64,000 bases of DNA from Niabella beijingensis (GTDB lineage Bacteria; Bacteroidota; Bacteroidia; Chitinophagales; Chitinophagaceae). Both the position numbers and the translations under genes were made by a program. Shown in pieces: positions 35,158 to 44,094 of this stretch. The notes beneath the pieces were generated by a model. That model was not told where the DNA came from and ran no database searches. It worked only from the letters and a program-made list of their open reading frames with translations. The stretch spans positions 930,001-994,000 of the forward strand of contig NZ_JAIQDI010000002.1 in assembly GCF_020034665.1 (NCBI RefSeq), written 5' to 3'. Each line of letters starts with the position of its first letter. The first letter of the stretch is position 1.

Positions 35158-37608
35158 ATGAGAGTGATTCCTTTTTTAGTAACTGCTGCTGCCACGATAT
35201 TGCTGGTATTCTTGCTGAACCGGCCATTGGGCGATAAAGTGCCGATGCCGGTAGGAAAATTCCTGAGTCCGCAGACCGGCTTCTGGCAAAATGCGGAGGA
35301 TACAGCTGCCAGCTTTAACGGTATGCTGTCTTTTCCCGAACTGAAGGGCAGGGCCGAGGTCTATTTTGATGAGCGGCTGGTGCCTCATGTGTTCGCAGAG
35401 AACGATGAGGACCTCTATTTTGTACAGGGATACCTCCATGCAAAGTTCCGGTTGTTCCAGATGGACCTTCAGACCCGGGCTGCCGAAGGGCGGGTGAGTG
35501 AAATCGCTGGTCCGAAAGCGATCGGCTACGACCGCGAGCAGCGGCGACTGGGAATGAAGTTTGCCGCCGAGTATTCGCTTCAGGCAATGGAAAAAGATGC
35601 CCGTGCCCGCGCCGTGTATGCTGCGTATACCGCAGGGATCAATGCCTATATCCATACGCTTACACAAAGCAGCCTGCCGCTTGAATATAAGATCCTGAAT
35701 TTTGAGCCGGAAGAATGGACCAACCTGAGGACCGCTTTGCTGTTAAAAATGATGGCAAAGATGCTGGCTTCGGGAACAGAAAAGGACCTGGCCACTACGC
35801 GGTTGCACCAGCTGTTTTCCACCACGCAACTCAACGCGCTGTACCCCCAGGTGCCGGACTCGTTAAAGCCCATCGTTCCGCCGGGAACTGCTTTTGTAAA
35901 ACCGGGGTTTACAGCAAAAATACCCGCCGGAGCAGCTGCCGCTTATTTCAGGGATACACCCCCGGTGACAGCTTTTGAACAATACACGCCCGACCGGGAT
36001 AACGGGAGTAATAACTGGGTGGTGGCCGGAAATAAAACGGTGAATAAAGTTCCGATCCTGGCCAATGATCCGCATCTTGAGCTCTCGCTGCCTTCTATCT
36101 GGTACGAGATGCAACTGAGCACCCCCCAGGGTAAAACCTATGGGGCCACTCTGCCGGGAAGCCCGTATGTGATCATTGGTTTTAATGACAGTATCGCCTG
36201 GGGCGTTACCAATGCCCAGCGGGATGTAAAGGATTATTATTCGATCCGGTTCAAGGACCGCCAGCGAAGTGAATACTGGTTCAATAACCAGTGGAAGCCC
36301 GCACAACTGCGGATAGAGACCATTAAGGTAAAAGGCGCGCCGGTAGTATACGACACGGTATCCTATACGGTGTTCGGACCAGTGATGTACGATGAGTCAT
36401 TCCGGGATACTCTTACAAAAAATAACGGGCTTGCCGTTAAATGGGCTGCGCATCATACCGGTGATGATGGGAATACCTTTTACCTGCTTAACCGGGCAAA
36501 GAACTACGACGATTATGTAACTGCTATCCGCTTCTTTGAATGTCCCGGACAAAACTTTGCATTTGCCTCAAAAGCCGGAACCATCGCGCTCTGGCAGCAG
36601 GGAAAATTCCCCAACCGGTGGGAGAATCAGGGCATGTATGTAATGCCCGGTACCGACAGCAGTTACGACTGGCAGGCGTTTATTCCGCAGGCCGAAAATC
36701 CGCATGCAGTAAATCCGGACAGGGGATATCTTTTCAGCGCCAACCAGCGGCCTGCGGATGCCTCATACCCGTATTATATACCCGGCGCCTATATCAATCC
36801 CAGGGCAAGTGCGATCGATCATTACCTGAGCTCCATGAATAATATCACCACACAGAACATGATGGAGCTGCAAAACAATTATTTTAATATTATGGCCAGT
36901 GATATGGTACCGTTGCTTTTAAAATATACAGATGAGACGGGATTGTCTGCCCCTGCAAGAAAATGTTTTGAGCAGGTAAAAAGCTGGAACCGTTTTGCCG
37001 GTCCGGAATCTGTAGGGCAGACGATATACCAGGTGTGGATGGATTCACTGTCTGTGAACATCTGGGGGGACGAGCTGGTCCGCGCTGGCTTCAAGGTAGA
37101 ACTGCCGGCTGAACAGACCCTTATGGAATTGCTGAAGAAGGACTCGACCGTCATGGGCTATGTGGATGACATACGCACACCCGGAAAGGAAACCATACGG
37201 ATGCAGGTGACGGATGCATTGAATAAAACAGCAAACCTGATAACACAACTGGAAAAAGAAGAAAAAGCAGGATGGGCAAAGTTTAAGGATGTAAGTGTAT
37301 ACCACCTGCTGAAAGAAGCCTTACTGCCTTTTGCCCATACAGGATTAAATGTGGGGGGCTGGGGCAATATCATCAATGCGGTTAAAAAAAGTCATGGTCC
37401 CAGCTGGCGTATGGTAGTGCAGCTGAGTACACCTACGGAAGCGTACGGCGTGTACCCGGGCGGACAAAGCGGGAACCCCGGCAGCCGTTTTTATGATAAT
37501 GCTATCGACACCTGGGCCTCCGGAAAATACTACCAGCTGTGGTTGATGAACAGCGGGGAAGAAGCGGATGCCCGTGTTAAATGGAAAATGAGTTTTGCTC
37601 AAAAGTAA
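35158..37608 (+). CDS. Penicillin acylase family protein (Ntn hydrolase)
   Basis: 816-residue precursor of a periplasmic amide hydrolase. It has an N-terminal hydrophobic export segment (about 5-20), an alpha-chain region, a linker, and a beta chain whose new N-terminus would be Ser284 in DNGSNNW, the autocatalytic nucleophile. Further motifs are NDPHLEL and the C-terminal GGQSGNPGSRFYDN. Family members cleave beta-lactam side chains, acyl-homoserine lactones or other N-acyl compounds; the substrate here is unknown. A small membrane protein gene follows closely. Confidence 0.9.
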   Translation: MRVIPFLVTAAATILLVFLLNRPLGDKVPMPVGKFLSPQTGFWQNAEDTAASFNGMLSFPELKGRAEVYFDERLVPHVFAENDEDLYFVQGYLHAKFRLFQMDLQTRAAEGRVSEIAGPKAIGYDREQRRLGMKFAAEYSLQAMEKDARARAVYAAYTAGINAYIHTLTQSSLPLEYKILNFEPEEWTNLRTALLLKMMAKMLASGTEKDLATTRLHQLFSTTQLNALYPQVPDSLKPIVPPGTAFVKPGFTAKIPAGAAAAYFRDTPPVTAFEQYTPDRDNGSNNWVVAGNKTVNKVPILANDPHLELSLPSIWYEMQLSTPQGKTYGATLPGSPYVIIGFNDSIAWGVTNAQRDVKDYYSIRFKDRQRSEYWFNNQWKPAQLRIETIKVKGAPVVYDTVSYTVFGPVMYDESFRDTLTKNNGLAVKWAAHHTGDDGNTFYLLNRAKNYDDYVTAIRFFECPGQNFAFASKAGTIALWQQGKFPNRWENQGMYVMPGTDSSYDWQAFIPQAENPHAVNPDRGYLFSANQRPADASYPYYIPGAYINPRASAIDHYLSSMNNITTQNMMELQNNYFNIMASDMVPLLLKYTDETGLSAPARKCFEQVKSWNRFAGPESVGQTIYQVWMDSLSVNIWGDELVRAGFKVELPAEQTLMELLKKDSTVMGYVDDIRTPGKETIRMQVTDALNKTANLITQLEKEEKAGWAKFKDVSVYHLLKEALLPFAHTGLNVGGWGNIINAVKKSHGPSWRMVVQLSTPTEAYGVYPGGQSGNPGSRFYDNAIDTWASGKYYQLWLMNSGEEADARVKWKMSFAQK

Positions 37609-37616
37609 TCGCCTAT

Positions 37617-37976
37617 ATGAAATTCTTTATCACTGTTATTGCTATCGTGTTACTGTCCTATGTCTGCGGCAGCTATTTCCCCTGGTGGATGATCGCCGTT
37701 GTCGGATTTGTAATAGCATTATTGATCCCCCAACGGGCAGCTGCTGCTTTTTGGTCGGGATTCGTTGCCGTTTTCCTGCTTTGGCTGGTGCTCGCTCTGC
37801 GGATCAATGCGGCAAATGACGGCATCCTGGCCGGCAGGATCGGGTTGTTGCTGGGTATCGAGAAAAGTCCGGTGCTGCTGGCCGTAATCACCGGACTTAT
37901 CGGAGGACTCGTTACCGGGCTGGCTGCGCTCAGCGCCTGTTATTTAAGACAACCGAAGGCAAGGTTGATAAAATGA
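37617..37976 (+). CDS. Small integral membrane protein of unknown function
   Basis: 119 residues from ATG 37617, 8 bases after the penicillin acylase stop. About four hydrophobic segments fill nearly the whole length, ending with a short basic tail (RQPKARLIK). No family is recognised. The tight spacing suggests co-transcription with the acylase. Confidence 0.65.
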   Translation: MKFFITVIAIVLLSYVCGSYFPWWMIAVVGFVIALLIPQRAAAAFWSGFVAVFLLWLVLALRINAANDGILAGRIGLLLGIEKSPVLLAVITGLIGGLVTGLAALSACYLRQPKARLIK

Positions 37977-38269
37977 AGAATATTGCTCCTCTGTTATCGG
38001 ATAGGTGTCAAATATAGAAGCGGACGCTCTGTCTGTAATAAGCTTATGGAGCAATAAAAAGTTTTTCTATACCGAATCATTTTAAAAGTCTATTCAAATT
38101 TTATTGCGGGGGTTAACTATACAACGGTTTTGGGCAAAATGAGGCGGGTTTGCAATTACAACCGGCACTATGACGAGGAATTAAACAAGAACGCGGCAAA
38201 AAAAATCATAAGGACGCCAATAAATGAATTTCAACAGCATCAACCTTTCAAAGCACACTATAAGCCGGA

Positions 38270-40159
38270 TTATTCCGGTTTTGGAATGAACTCTTTGGTC
38301 AGTAAAAGACGATTCGTGTTGTCCCGGATTTCAATGTAAAATTTTCCTTTATATATGGAATACAGGGTTACATCCTGAGATTTATTTTCCAGTTGTTTAA
38401 CAAACAAGGGTAAAGGTGTATTAGGACCATTTCTTTTCTTGTTTTTATATAGATACAAGATGACCTCTTTTTTTGTCGCTGAATCTACAGAAACATATGG
38501 AAAAGTAAATTTATTGAATGGTAGTAATCTGTTTTGATAATAGAAGTCGTAATCGAAATATTGTACTGTAGTCGGCGCAAAGACGCTCACATTTGCCGAC
38601 GAATTTATAGGATGATAACTATCGTTATTTATACCAGAACGTAAAACATAGTAGTAGCTGATGGTGGTGTCTTTTAAATAGAACCATCTTTCTATAGCTT
38701 GGGCAACAGTAAAAGGTTCATAGCGCGAATAATATTGAAGATAATCTACCAACGTATTTGGGGCTGCTTCTTTTTTCGATTTTCTGATATTCCCAATTTC
38801 GCAAAGTACAATTAGCTTATGTCTTCTTTTTAAGTTAACCCTATTTAAAAGTTCTTTAGCCGCCGCTTTATTTCGTTCGCCAAAAAGGCAATCGCTGCAA
38901 AAATCATAGCTGATCACTTTTAACCCGATATTGTTCGCATATTTAACCAGGCTATGGAAAACCGGTTCCCGGATATAAAAGCCGGATGCTGTGTGCATCC
39001 GGCTGGCCCGGAATTTTTTATTCAGATCTTCAACAGCTAGATGTGTAAACCCTCTTTTTTTCAGTGAGTCTAATAAGTGAAAAAGGAAGGCGCGATTTCT
39101 TACATCAAAACCAAGTTCATTGAATACAATAATCCTGCTATCGCCTATTTTATCAAGAACATATTTACCCGCTGGAGTAACAGAATACCCTTCCGGGCAT
39201 GACATTTTTTTAATAGACGTGTCTTCTGCAGCTTCTTTGTGTAAACCTAAAAAAGATAAATAGGTTGATAGGCTTCGTTTATAATAACTATGTGAATAAA
39301 CATCTTCACTGGTTTCCAGTTCATTGTTATCCCAGTTTTTTAAAACATTCACGGGTTCATAATAAAAAAGGCCTCCGTTTTTTTTAAATGCTTTGTCGGC
39401 AATCTCAAAATAGTCATGGTAAACAAATTGGTCAGTGTTATTAATTGAATTTATGATATAGGTTATTTTTTCAAACCCCCTATTTTGCAGCAGCGTATCC
39501 AATCCGTGCTTATTCGACCCATATATAGCATAATAATCCAAACCTTTCCTATGGAGATTCCTGGCGTATTCTATCTGTTCTTTTATGATCACAGAATTAT
39601 TTGAATAAGGTAAAAATCCGAGCACAAGAAAGGATATGTCATTTGTATTAGGTCGAACCAATGCAGCTGATGCGATCCACTTATTTATTGAATCGTGTGC
39701 GTAATATGTTTGAATGGACCGTTTTGAGTTGCGCTTAAAACCCCCCAGCTGCCTGTATAAATCAATTTTTTGAAAGTGCGTTGAAAGATAGTCGATAATT
39801 GGAAGGTTGTGTTTGATTCTAAACACTAATATATATTCCGGAAGTCTTTCCTCACTGCATTTTGTTGCGGCATATACCGGTATTAAATTATCTTTATGGA
39901 TACTTAATTGTTGAAAAAAAGCCGTCTTTTTCAACTCGGTCAAAGATTTTTTGCTAATGTATTTGAACCCGTATACTTTATTAAATGCTGTATTTGTAAT
40001 GGTATCAAAAAAGAATCTTTTAGGGAATTCTTGTTGAATAGCGATTCTGCGCTTGTGCCGGATGAAATTGGAAGAGCTGCAGCCGCAAAATAGTGTTATA
40101 ACAGAAGCCAGCGCTAAAAGACTACTGCAGGCCCAACCTGAGACGGGGTCTTTTACCAT
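38270..40159 (-). CDS. AT-rich lipoprotein of unknown function with degenerate EreA/ChaN-like C-terminal half
   Basis: 629 residues. The signal peptide ends in a lipobox-like LFCGC near residue 27. The N-terminal half (about 30-330) matches nothing I recognise. Residues about 345-520 follow a Bacteroidota domain related to erythromycin esterase/TraB proteins: RIIVFNELGFDVRNRAFLFHLL, GFTHLAVEDL, GFYIREPVFHSL and LIVLCEIGNI. In that domain the first block normally reads NExH and the last GYGHI. Here both histidines are absent, so enzyme activity is doubtful. Base composition is clearly more AT-rich than its neighbours. Its ATG overlaps the TGA of the M56 gene before it (TGATG), so translation is coupled to the BlaI operon. 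Confidence 0.75.
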   Translation of the reverse strand: MVKDPVSGWACSSLLALASVITLFCGCSSSNFIRHKRRIAIQQEFPKRFFFDTITNTAFNKVYGFKYISKKSLTELKKTAFFQQLSIHKDNLIPVYAATKCSEERLPEYILVFRIKHNLPIIDYLSTHFQKIDLYRQLGGFKRNSKRSIQTYYAHDSINKWIASAALVRPNTNDISFLVLGFLPYSNNSVIIKEQIEYARNLHRKGLDYYAIYGSNKHGLDTLLQNRGFEKITYIINSINNTDQFVYHDYFEIADKAFKKNGGLFYYEPVNVLKNWDNNELETSEDVYSHSYYKRSLSTYLSFLGLHKEAAEDTSIKKMSCPEGYSVTPAGKYVLDKIGDSRIIVFNELGFDVRNRAFLFHLLDSLKKRGFTHLAVEDLNKKFRASRMHTASGFYIREPVFHSLVKYANNIGLKVISYDFCSDCLFGERNKAAAKELLNRVNLKRRHKLIVLCEIGNIRKSKKEAAPNTLVDYLQYYSRYEPFTVAQAIERWFYLKDTTISYYYVLRSGINNDSYHPINSSANVSVFAPTTVQYFDYDFYYQNRLLPFNKFTFPYVSVDSATKKEVILYLYKNKKRNGPNTPLPLFVKQLENKSQDVTLYSIYKGKFYIEIRDNTNRLLLTKEFIPKPE

Positions 40160-41406
40160 CAGCCCTCTGTAACCTGGAAGGTGATCGGTTGTTTCCGGTA
40201 AGCTTTAACCGGTTTTCCGTTCTGCATTGCCGGGGTCCACCTGCCGGAGGCGGCAATCACTCTTACGGTTTCGGAACCCATGCCATAGCCCGGGTCTTTG
40301 AGTATCTTTACATTACTTACTGTTCCGTCAACATCCACAACAAACTGGGCGATCACCTGGTAATTGCCCGGTCCCGCTCCATTTTCTACGGGTATATCTC
40401 CTCTTAAATTTGTTTGAAGAAACCGTGCCCAGTCGCCGGAATAACGGGCGTCGATTTCAGGATTCTTTACGGTTTGTTGCAGGGAGGGTGAAGGGGAGTT
40501 GTTCCCCTGTTCGTTGAATACATCTTTCTTCTGGCAGCTGATAACAAAGAAAATAGCGGTGGCAATAAAAAGCGGGATCGCGATCCATTTGTTGTAGCGG
40601 CCTTTTGATGAGTTGGTTTTTTGAGTTAACATAGCAAGTCTTCTTTTGAATTGATCGTTAAAAAATGGGTTTACAAGTTGCAGTTGTTTTTGAAAGATAG
40701 CCTCCGTTATCAGGTGCTCTGTATAGGTGAGGTTACCTGCCTGCTTTGCGGCATAATCGTCGGCAGCAAACTCATGTACCGCCTTTAATTCATTCTTCAT
40801 GATCCAGTAAAAAGGATTCATCCAGGCGGCGGCAGCAATAAATTCAGCGATCAGCACATCCATACTGTGCAGTTGCCGGATATGACAGAGTTCATGCTGT
40901 AAAATACTTTCAGCAGTTACCGGGTTCTGTTGTTTCTGAGGATTCCAGAAGAGCCAGCGAAAGAAAGAAAAGGGAGCCGTTTTATCTGGTGTGGCAATGA
41001 ACGTTACGCCATATTTTTTTTCGGAAATATTTTGCAGGCGCATCCGTACCAGGTTTCTGATGGCAAAGAGCGTTTTTGCAACGAGTAAAAGGGAAATGCC
41101 TGCTATAAGAAAAAGTAAAATGCGTTCCCAATTCAAGGCGCCAGAACGGGCCGGTACTGCTATTTCCGCAAGCATCAATGCATTGTACCTAACCAGTGTT
41201 TGCATCCCGATCCCTGAATTATTTGTAAGCGAAACATAATAGGGGATTTTAATAAAAGGTACCAGCAGGCTAAGCAGGAGGGCTCCCAGTAGATAAAACC
41301 GGTTAAACTGATATGTCTTCCTGTTCTTTAAGAACAATGCATAGAACAGATAAAGTAAACCGGAGCAAAGAACCATTTGGAACAGGTAGATTATAAAGGT
41401 GTGCAT
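40159..41406 (-). CDS. M56 (BlaR1-type) metallopeptidase with TonB C-terminal domain
   Basis: 415 residues from ATG 41406. The membrane-embedded peptidase part has about four helices and the zinc site HELCH (171-175) with the third ligand in HEFAADDYA. After a helix near residue 270 comes a periplasmic tail, then one TonB_C-like domain (about 320-410) with VDVDGTVSNVKILKDPGYGMG and YRKQPITFQV. In BlaR1 the peptidase inactivates BlaI. It is the second of two such genes in the operon, 82 bases after the first. Start chosen because MHTFIIYLFQ matches the family N-terminus. Confidence 0.85.
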   Translation of the reverse strand: MHTFIIYLFQMVLCSGLLYLFYALFLKNRKTYQFNRFYLLGALLLSLLVPFIKIPYYVSLTNNSGIGMQTLVRYNALMLAEIAVPARSGALNWERILLFLIAGISLLLVAKTLFAIRNLVRMRLQNISEKKYGVTFIATPDKTAPFSFFRWLFWNPQKQQNPVTAESILQHELCHIRQLHSMDVLIAEFIAAAAWMNPFYWIMKNELKAVHEFAADDYAAKQAGNLTYTEHLITEAIFQKQLQLVNPFFNDQFKRRLAMLTQKTNSSKGRYNKWIAIPLFIATAIFFVISCQKKDVFNEQGNNSPSPSLQQTVKNPEIDARYSGDWARFLQTNLRGDIPVENGAGPGNYQVIAQFVVDVDGTVSNVKILKDPGYGMGSETVRVIAASGRWTPAMQNGKPVKAYRKQPITFQVTEG

Positions 41407-41488
41407 AATTGGAAATAGTATTATGTTAATAATAATAATAAGCCATGATGAAACGACCGGTTGCGGATATTGACATCCGGCTGCTTGT

Positions 41489-43468
41489 TTAATTTGCTGC
41501 AACCTGAAAAGTGATCGGTTGCTTCCGGTAAGCTTTTACCACGCGTTTATTTTGCCTGGCGGGTATCCATTTTCCCGAGGAGCTGATTACCCGTGCCGCT
41601 TCTTCGCCCATTCCATATCCGGGTTCTTTTATAACTTTTACATTGCTCACATTTCCTTCCGTATCCACTATAAACTGAATCAACGCCTGATAATTTCCGG
41701 GTTTTGCGCCGTTCTTAACGGGAACATCACCCCGGAGATTGGTACTGAGAAAGTGAACCCAGTCGCCGGTATACTTCGCTTCCTGTTCCACCTTTGTAAA
41801 GATCTCCGGCTCGCGCGGTACATTTTTTGGGATCGTATCCGGAGCCGGGGTGATCGCCGGAGCGGCGGCAGCGGGTACAACCTGAAAATGGATATACTGT
41901 ATGTGGGCGGTTCTTACTTTCCGGCCATTCTGGATCGCCGCAGTCCAGGCGCCAGACTTCTTCAGGATCCTTACACCTTCTTCTTCCATTCCGTATCCAA
42001 TCGCCGTCAGTGGCCGGATATTGCTGGTGCTGCCATCGGCTTCCACAACAAATTGGTAGGCCGTTCTGTAGCTGCCGGGGGCGGCATTGTTGATAACGGG
42101 CACATCCCCGCGAACATTACTGGCAAGGAAGCGTGCCCAGTTCCCATTATAGGTTGCAGGCTGTTCGGTTGTAGTAAAATAGTTGTTCCCACCGATTTTT
42201 AATGCGCTTAATTCCGGGTCCACTTTTACCGGTTGCCGGGCTGAAGGCCCGCTTGTATAAGCCACCACTGCAATTTCGGAAGCGGGAACTTTGGAATCAG
42301 GAAGATTGTTCTTCCTTTTTATTAATTCCAATGCCGGGTCCGATTTGACATCTTTGTAATTTTTTCCAATAACGATGACTGCTCCATTGCTGCCCTTTTC
42401 GCCATAAATTTTTGCTGCTTTTTTTTCATCAAGTACGATCACCTGTTTTATATCGGATGTTGGAATATCGAAGAATTTTTCTTTTGATATAGGAGTGCCA
42501 TTAAAAACATACAGGGAATCGTTACCGGGGGAATACCTGATGGTTTCGGAAGGAGCCGGAAAAAGTGTTGACCGGATATCATTCATGGCTTCGGGTAAGG
42601 AACCTGCAGCATGATAGGTAAATGCAAACAAACAAAATACAAGAACAGAAAGTGGTAATACCATTATTTTCCGCAGGTACTGGTAAGCGGTTTTGTTGTT
42701 TTTTGTAAGCATAGCAATTCTTCTTTTTAGTTGGTTATTAAAAAACGGATTGGTAAGCAGTAATTGTTTTTGTTGAATGGCGCTGGTAACAAGGATGCCT
42801 GCGTAATTCAATGGATCGGTTTCCTTCGCTGCATACCGGTCTGCCAGGAACTCCTGGATCATTTTTACCTCTTTCCGGTACAGGTAAAAAAACGGGTTGA
42901 TCCAATAGAGGCACAGCAGCAGTTCTACAAATAAGAGGTCAAGCGTATGCCGCTTATGAATATGATACATTTCATGCCGCAGGATCTGTTTCCCTTCATC
43001 AGACCCGGGGTTATGATTTTTGTTCCAGAACAGCCAGTTGAAAAAGGAAAATGGAGCGTAAGGGTGAATGGTTTTTATAAAGGTGATCCGTCCCAGTTGC
43101 TCCTGTTGTCCCTGCCGTTTGATTTGAACCACTTTGATAATGCCTGCTACAAAGCGGATGAAGAAGAACGCACCTATAGTGAGGGCCACCCAGCCTGAAA
43201 GCAATGCCCAGTCGATCTGCCTTACTGGTGTGGTCGCCGCTGCGGCCGGTTCTTCTGACAGGTATATTTTTCCCAGGCTTTGTGTTATAACATTATTTCC
43301 TTCCAGCGAGAGCCGGATCCTGAGCAGGGGAAGAGTGATACTTAACAGCACTGCGGCCAGTAAATAGAAGCGGTTATACTGATGAAACCGCTCATTCCTT
43401 AAAAAGAAATGATAATAACCATACAGGATACCGGAACAACAGATCACCTGAAGCAGATAGGTTACCAT
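41489..43468 (-). CDS. M56 (BlaR1-type) metallopeptidase with plug-like motif and two TonB C-terminal domains
   Basis: 659 residues from ATG 43468, which lies 4 bases after the blaI stop. The membrane peptidase has HEMYH (165-169) and the third ligand region QEFLADRYA. A further hydrophobic segment is followed by IVLDEKKAAKIYGEKGSNGAVIVIGK (within about 380-410), which resembles the plug motif of TonB receptors. Then come two TonB_C-like domains (about 465-555 and 575-655). The first is more divergent. Likely a sensor protease for BlaI; the extra domains suggest contact with outer-membrane transporters or the cell wall. Confidence 0.87.
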   Translation of the reverse strand: MVTYLLQVICCSGILYGYYHFFLRNERFHQYNRFYLLAAVLLSITLPLLRIRLSLEGNNVITQSLGKIYLSEEPAAAATTPVRQIDWALLSGWVALTIGAFFFIRFVAGIIKVVQIKRQGQQEQLGRITFIKTIHPYAPFSFFNWLFWNKNHNPGSDEGKQILRHEMYHIHKRHTLDLLFVELLLCLYWINPFFYLYRKEVKMIQEFLADRYAAKETDPLNYAGILVTSAIQQKQLLLTNPFFNNQLKRRIAMLTKNNKTAYQYLRKIMVLPLSVLVFCLFAFTYHAAGSLPEAMNDIRSTLFPAPSETIRYSPGNDSLYVFNGTPISKEKFFDIPTSDIKQVIVLDEKKAAKIYGEKGSNGAVIVIGKNYKDVKSDPALELIKRKNNLPDSKVPASEIAVVAYTSGPSARQPVKVDPELSALKIGGNNYFTTTEQPATYNGNWARFLASNVRGDVPVINNAAPGSYRTAYQFVVEADGSTSNIRPLTAIGYGMEEEGVRILKKSGAWTAAIQNGRKVRTAHIQYIHFQVVPAAAAPAITPAPDTIPKNVPREPEIFTKVEQEAKYTGDWVHFLSTNLRGDVPVKNGAKPGNYQALIQFIVDTEGNVSNVKVIKEPGYGMGEEAARVISSSGKWIPARQNKRVVKAYRKQPITFQVAAN

Positions 43469-43472
43469 GATA

Positions 43473-43844
43473 TTATTTTTTTGATTGTTGCTTGTTTTTG
43501 ATCTGCTGCAGCAGGGCTTCCAGTTCTTCAATGCTCAGGTTGTTTTCTTTTACCATAAATGACACCACGTTGCTGAACGAGCCATCGAAGTACCCTTTTA
43601 CCATTTGCTTCATGGTTTTTTTTGAGTATTCTTCCTTGCTGACTGCGGGCACATACTGATGTTGTCTGCCAAATACATTTACAGTTACAAATTCTTTTTC
43701 TACCAGGATCTTTAAAATAGTGGCAACGGTGTTTTGATGGGGTTTGGGCAACGGCAACAGCTCCAGGATCTCTCTTAAAAACATAGGTCCCTGCTGCCAC
43801 AGGGCCTGCATGATCTGTTCTTCGGCTTTTGTAAGTTGTTTCAT
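43473..43844 (-). CDS. BlaI/MecI/CopY family transcriptional repressor
   Basis: 123-residue winged-helix repressor. The N-terminal DNA-binding domain (about 4-75) has LTKAEEQIMQALWQQGP and TVATILKILVEKEFV. The C-terminal part (about 76-120) is the dimerisation and cleavage region. It is the first gene of an operon with two M56 peptidases, the classical arrangement in which a membrane protease inactivates the repressor. Two matching palindromes lie in its own promoter, pointing to autoregulation. Confidence 0.93.
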   Translation of the reverse strand: MKQLTKAEEQIMQALWQQGPMFLREILELLPLPKPHQNTVATILKILVEKEFVTVNVFGRQHQYVPAVSKEEYSKKTMKQMVKGYFDGSFSNVVSFMVKENNLSIEELEALLQQIKNKQQSKK

Positions 43845-43861
43845 GAAAACTGAGTTTAAAG

Positions 43862-43891
43862 CAATTTAAAACTAATATCTTAGTTTAACAA
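43862..43891 (-). promoter_or_regulatory. Promoter of the blaI-M56 operon
   Basis: Read on the minus strand: TTG at 43891-43889, a 20-base spacer, then TAAATTG at 43868-43862, a close match to TTTG / TAnnTTTG. The blaI ATG is 18 bases further on. The operators overlap it. Confidence 0.5.
43870..43885. promoter_or_regulatory. Probable BlaI operator 1
   Basis: Palindrome AACTA-N6-TAGTT located inside the spacer of the predicted blaI promoter. The dyad extends to AAACTAA/TTAGTTT. Confidence 0.6.
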
Positions 43892-43905
43892 CTATTTTTT
43901 TAGTT
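43890..43905. promoter_or_regulatory. Probable BlaI operator 2
   Basis: A second AACTA-N6-TAGTT palindrome exactly 20 bases from the first, on the same face of the helix, overlapping the -33 region of the predicted blaI promoter. Confidence 0.6.
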
Positions 43906-44094
43906 TTATTTTCCCCGGGTCTGGGCCGCCTCCTGTAATTATAAAATTGTGGATTGGTAATGCGATGAGATCCAATTACTTGGCAGTTTGTATTAAAAAG
44001 TGTATTTTCGCGCTGAAATTTGGTGCAGCCTGCAACTGCCCAATTAATAAAATGTTAATTATCATGGATAGCATGATTCAAATTTCAAAAGGCA

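Noticed and set aside
38264..38277. Short CCGGA-TTAT-TCCGG hairpin at the end of the AT-rich lipoprotein gene
   Set aside because: Only five base pairs, overlaps the stop codon and has no T-run on the minus strand, so not called a terminator.
38130..38339. 69-codon plus-strand frame between the small membrane protein and the AT-rich lipoprotein
   Set aside because: Basic, low-complexity sequence overlapping the 3' end of the lipoprotein gene, no promoter or family support.
41519..42202. 227-codon plus-strand frame opposite the M56 gene
   Set aside because: Mirrors the TonB_C repeats on the other strand; no start signal or family match.
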